A stretch of DNA of 8,024 nucleotides. Origin: Acidobacteriota bacterium. GTDB lineage: Bacteria; Acidobacteriota; Thermoanaerobaculia; Multivoradales; JAHEKO01. The notes below the pieces were generated by a model. The model was given only the letters and a program-made list of their open reading frames with translations, searched no databases and had not been told where the DNA came from. The position numbers and the translations under genes were made by a program. This document shows, piece after piece, positions 6,774 through 8,024 of the stretch; position 1 is the stretch's first letter; each line of letters begins with the position of its first letter. The stretch is taken from assembly GCA_006227875.1 (NCBI GenBank), contig SBFI01000180.1:1-8024 (forward strand). Direction: 5' to 3'.

Positions 6774-8024
6774 CTAGCCGGCCGCAAAGTGCTGCTTGAG
6801 CCAGTCCCTGGCTCGGGACCAGTCGGTCTCCACGGTCCTTTTGGAAACACCGAGTGTGGCGGCTACTTCGGCCACGTTGAGACCGCCAAAGAAGCGCAGC
6901 TCCACGACCCTCGCCTGGCGCTCGTCGATGGCTGCCAGCTCCTCGAGGGCCCGATCCAGGTCCATCAGCTGCTCGGCGCTGAGATCACCCTCGGGCGATG
7001 CCAGGAGGCCGTCGAGAAAGGTCACTCGCAGCCAGTCGCCCCCCCGTTTGGCGCGTCGGTGTCCGCGGGCGTGGTCGATGAGGATGCGGCGCATCAGCTG
7101 CGCACCGACAGCGAGGAAGTGGGTGCGACCCTGCCAGCTGACCCGCGTCTGATCCACCAGCTTGAGATAGGCCTCGTGGACCAGAGCGGTCGGTTGCAGG
7201 GTGTGATTGCGTCGCTCGCGGCTCATGTAGCGACCAGCGAGATCGTGTAGCTCGTCATAGACGAGGTCGAGAAGCTCTTGTGGGGTGGGCTTGTGACCGC
7301 TCTCGTCCTCTTCGAGGTCGGTGAGCAAGCTGGTAATCCGCTGTGACAGGTCGGAGAGATCGGCGTCGGAGGTAGGGCTATCTTCTCGCTCCGCGCGGCG
7401 GAGCCATTTTCGGAAGAAGTGGTTTCGAAGCTCGAACCTGCGCTCTTTGGCCCGGCGGATAAAACCCAGACTCTCCAGCCGCAGCAGACCACCGGTCAGC
7501 AGGTTCTTGTCCAGCGACAGACGCTCTTCCAACGAGCCGCTCGAGGCCGCCGACTCCGCCGCGATCGTCCGTAGTATCCCCTGCTCGTTGGCCGACAACA
7601 TCTCGTAGTCGACCGCGAAGAAGTGACTCACCATGTCGTCGGCCGCCACCTCCTCCAGAGCCTCCTCCAGCTCTCCCGTATCGACATATCGCTTCGCCAC
7701 CAGCTGCAGCAAATAGGGATGGTTGTCACAGCGGCTCCGGATCTCTTCGATCACTTCATCACTTATCGATGGTCGAGCTTCGGCCGCCAGCTGCTCCTGA
7801 CGCAGCAGTGATCTTGCCTCCTCGTCCTCCAGCGGTGCCAGATACAGCGGTGGTGTAAACCCGTGCAGAAACGGCGACGTGTCCTCCCGCTCCTCCGCCA
7901 ACGCCCACAGACGGATCGTCGAGGTCAGCACCGACCGGATCTCCTCGCCCCACTGCATCGCCCGCCGCAGCTTGCGCAACAGCGACGGATCCTGACGCTG
8001 GAGCTTGATCAGCTCCTCCACCTC
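6774..8024 (-). CDS. ATPase-winged helix-ECF sigma factor fusion (5' end beyond right edge)
   Basis: 416 codons are visible in one uninterrupted frame, beginning EVEELIKL, i.e. inside Walker B; Walker A and the true start lie past the right edge. The first part (to about 7401) is the ATPase lid (NHPYLLQLV) and winged helix (SANEQGILRTIA to GFIRRAKERRFELRNHFFRKW), about 90% identical by eye to the kinase gene. An acidic/Ser linker (EREDSPTSDADLSDLSQR) leads to a complete ECF sigma factor. Region 2 (LVYDELHDLAGRYMSRER, NHTLQPTALVHEAYLKLVDQ, HFLAVGAQLMRRILIDHAR) occupies about 7275-7055. Region 4 (ERQARVVELRFFGGL, VAEVAATLGVSKRTVETDWSRARDWLK) occupies about 6950-6785. This resembles the ECF group often annotated TIGR02999. 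It should direct RNA polymerase to specific promoters, presumably under ATPase control; no anti-sigma factor is seen. The fusion is unusual, since ECF factors are normally about 180-200 residues alone. Confidence 0.85.
   Translation of the reverse strand, partial: EVEELIKLQRQDPSLLRKLRRAMQWGEEIRSVLTSTIRLWALAEEREDTSPFLHGFTPPLYLAPLEDEEARSLLRQEQLAAEARPSISDEVIEEIRSRCDNHPYLLQLVAKRYVDTGELEEALEEVAADDMVSHFFAVDYEMLSANEQGILRTIAAESAASSGSLEERLSLDKNLLTGGLLRLESLGFIRRAKERRFELRNHFFRKWLRRAEREDSPTSDADLSDLSQRITSLLTDLEEDESGHKPTPQELLDLVYDELHDLAGRYMSRERRNHTLQPTALVHEAYLKLVDQTRVSWQGRTHFLAVGAQLMRRILIDHARGHRRAKRGGDWLRVTFLDGLLASPEGDLSAEQLMDLDRALEELAAIDERQARVVELRFFGGLNVAEVAATLGVSKRTVETDWSRARDWLKQHFAAG
7401..8024 (-). repeat. 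Right arm of the long inverted repeat (ATPase-winged helix module, sigma copy)
   Basis: This is the reverse-complement partner of 4231-4835 and is intact, including the 19 bp (7869-7887) missing there. It reaches the window edge and probably extends further, since the codons at the edge (EVEEL) are mid-domain. The arms are separated by about 2.6 kb containing the kinase domain, the second barrel gene and the sigma domain. Confidence 0.9.

Overview
The window is G+C-rich DNA from what looks like a Gram-negative bacterium. There are two signal-peptide-bearing outer-membrane beta-barrel genes, and genes are led by AGGAG/GGAGGA-type ribosome binding sites. An ECF sigma domain closely resembles the type with an HTLQPTALVHEAYLKLVDQ-like region 2, which is common in Acidobacteriota and Planctomycetota. 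A bacterial topoisomerase VI subunit B also lies at the left edge. Together these suggest an Acidobacteriota-like lineage; that assignment is inference, and no rRNA or other marker gene is present.

Layout. Positions 449 to 1 (minus strand) hold the first 149 codons of topoisomerase VI subunit B, with a Lys/Arg/Ala/Pro-rich N-terminal tail; the gene runs off the left edge. A 192-bp divergent spacer follows. Then, on the plus strand, come an OmpW-like barrel (642-1316), a signal peptide-TPR-beta domain-TM-P-loop ATPase protein (1388-3826), and, overlapping it by 4 bp, an ATPase-winged helix-Ser/Thr kinase gene (3823-5762). The kinase gene is split by a frameshift at 4367/4368. After a 218-bp spacer comes a second OmpW-like barrel (5981-6676), closed by a strong intrinsic terminator (6712-6741). 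Converging on it from the right edge is a minus-strand gene (8024 to 6774) in which the same ATPase-winged helix module is fused in one frame to an ECF sigma factor.

How the genes may work together. The ATPase-winged helix part of the kinase gene and that of the sigma-factor gene are near-identical paralogues in opposite orientation (4231-4835 versus 8024-7401). The only length difference between them is 19 bp missing from the kinase copy, exactly at the frameshift. One regulatory ATPase module is therefore wired to two outputs: protein phosphorylation and promoter selection. A more distant ATPase of the same general kind forms the cytoplasmic end of a membrane protein with a large predicted extracytoplasmic TPR region, and two paralogous outer-membrane barrels accompany the set. 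I infer a candidate envelope-to-cytoplasm signalling system: barrel, then periplasmic TPR/TM ATPase, then ATPase-kinase and ATPase-sigma. Nothing in the sequence proves the signal flow. No tRNA, rRNA, CRISPR array, transposase or integrase was seen. No gene-free stretch exceeds about 220 bases.
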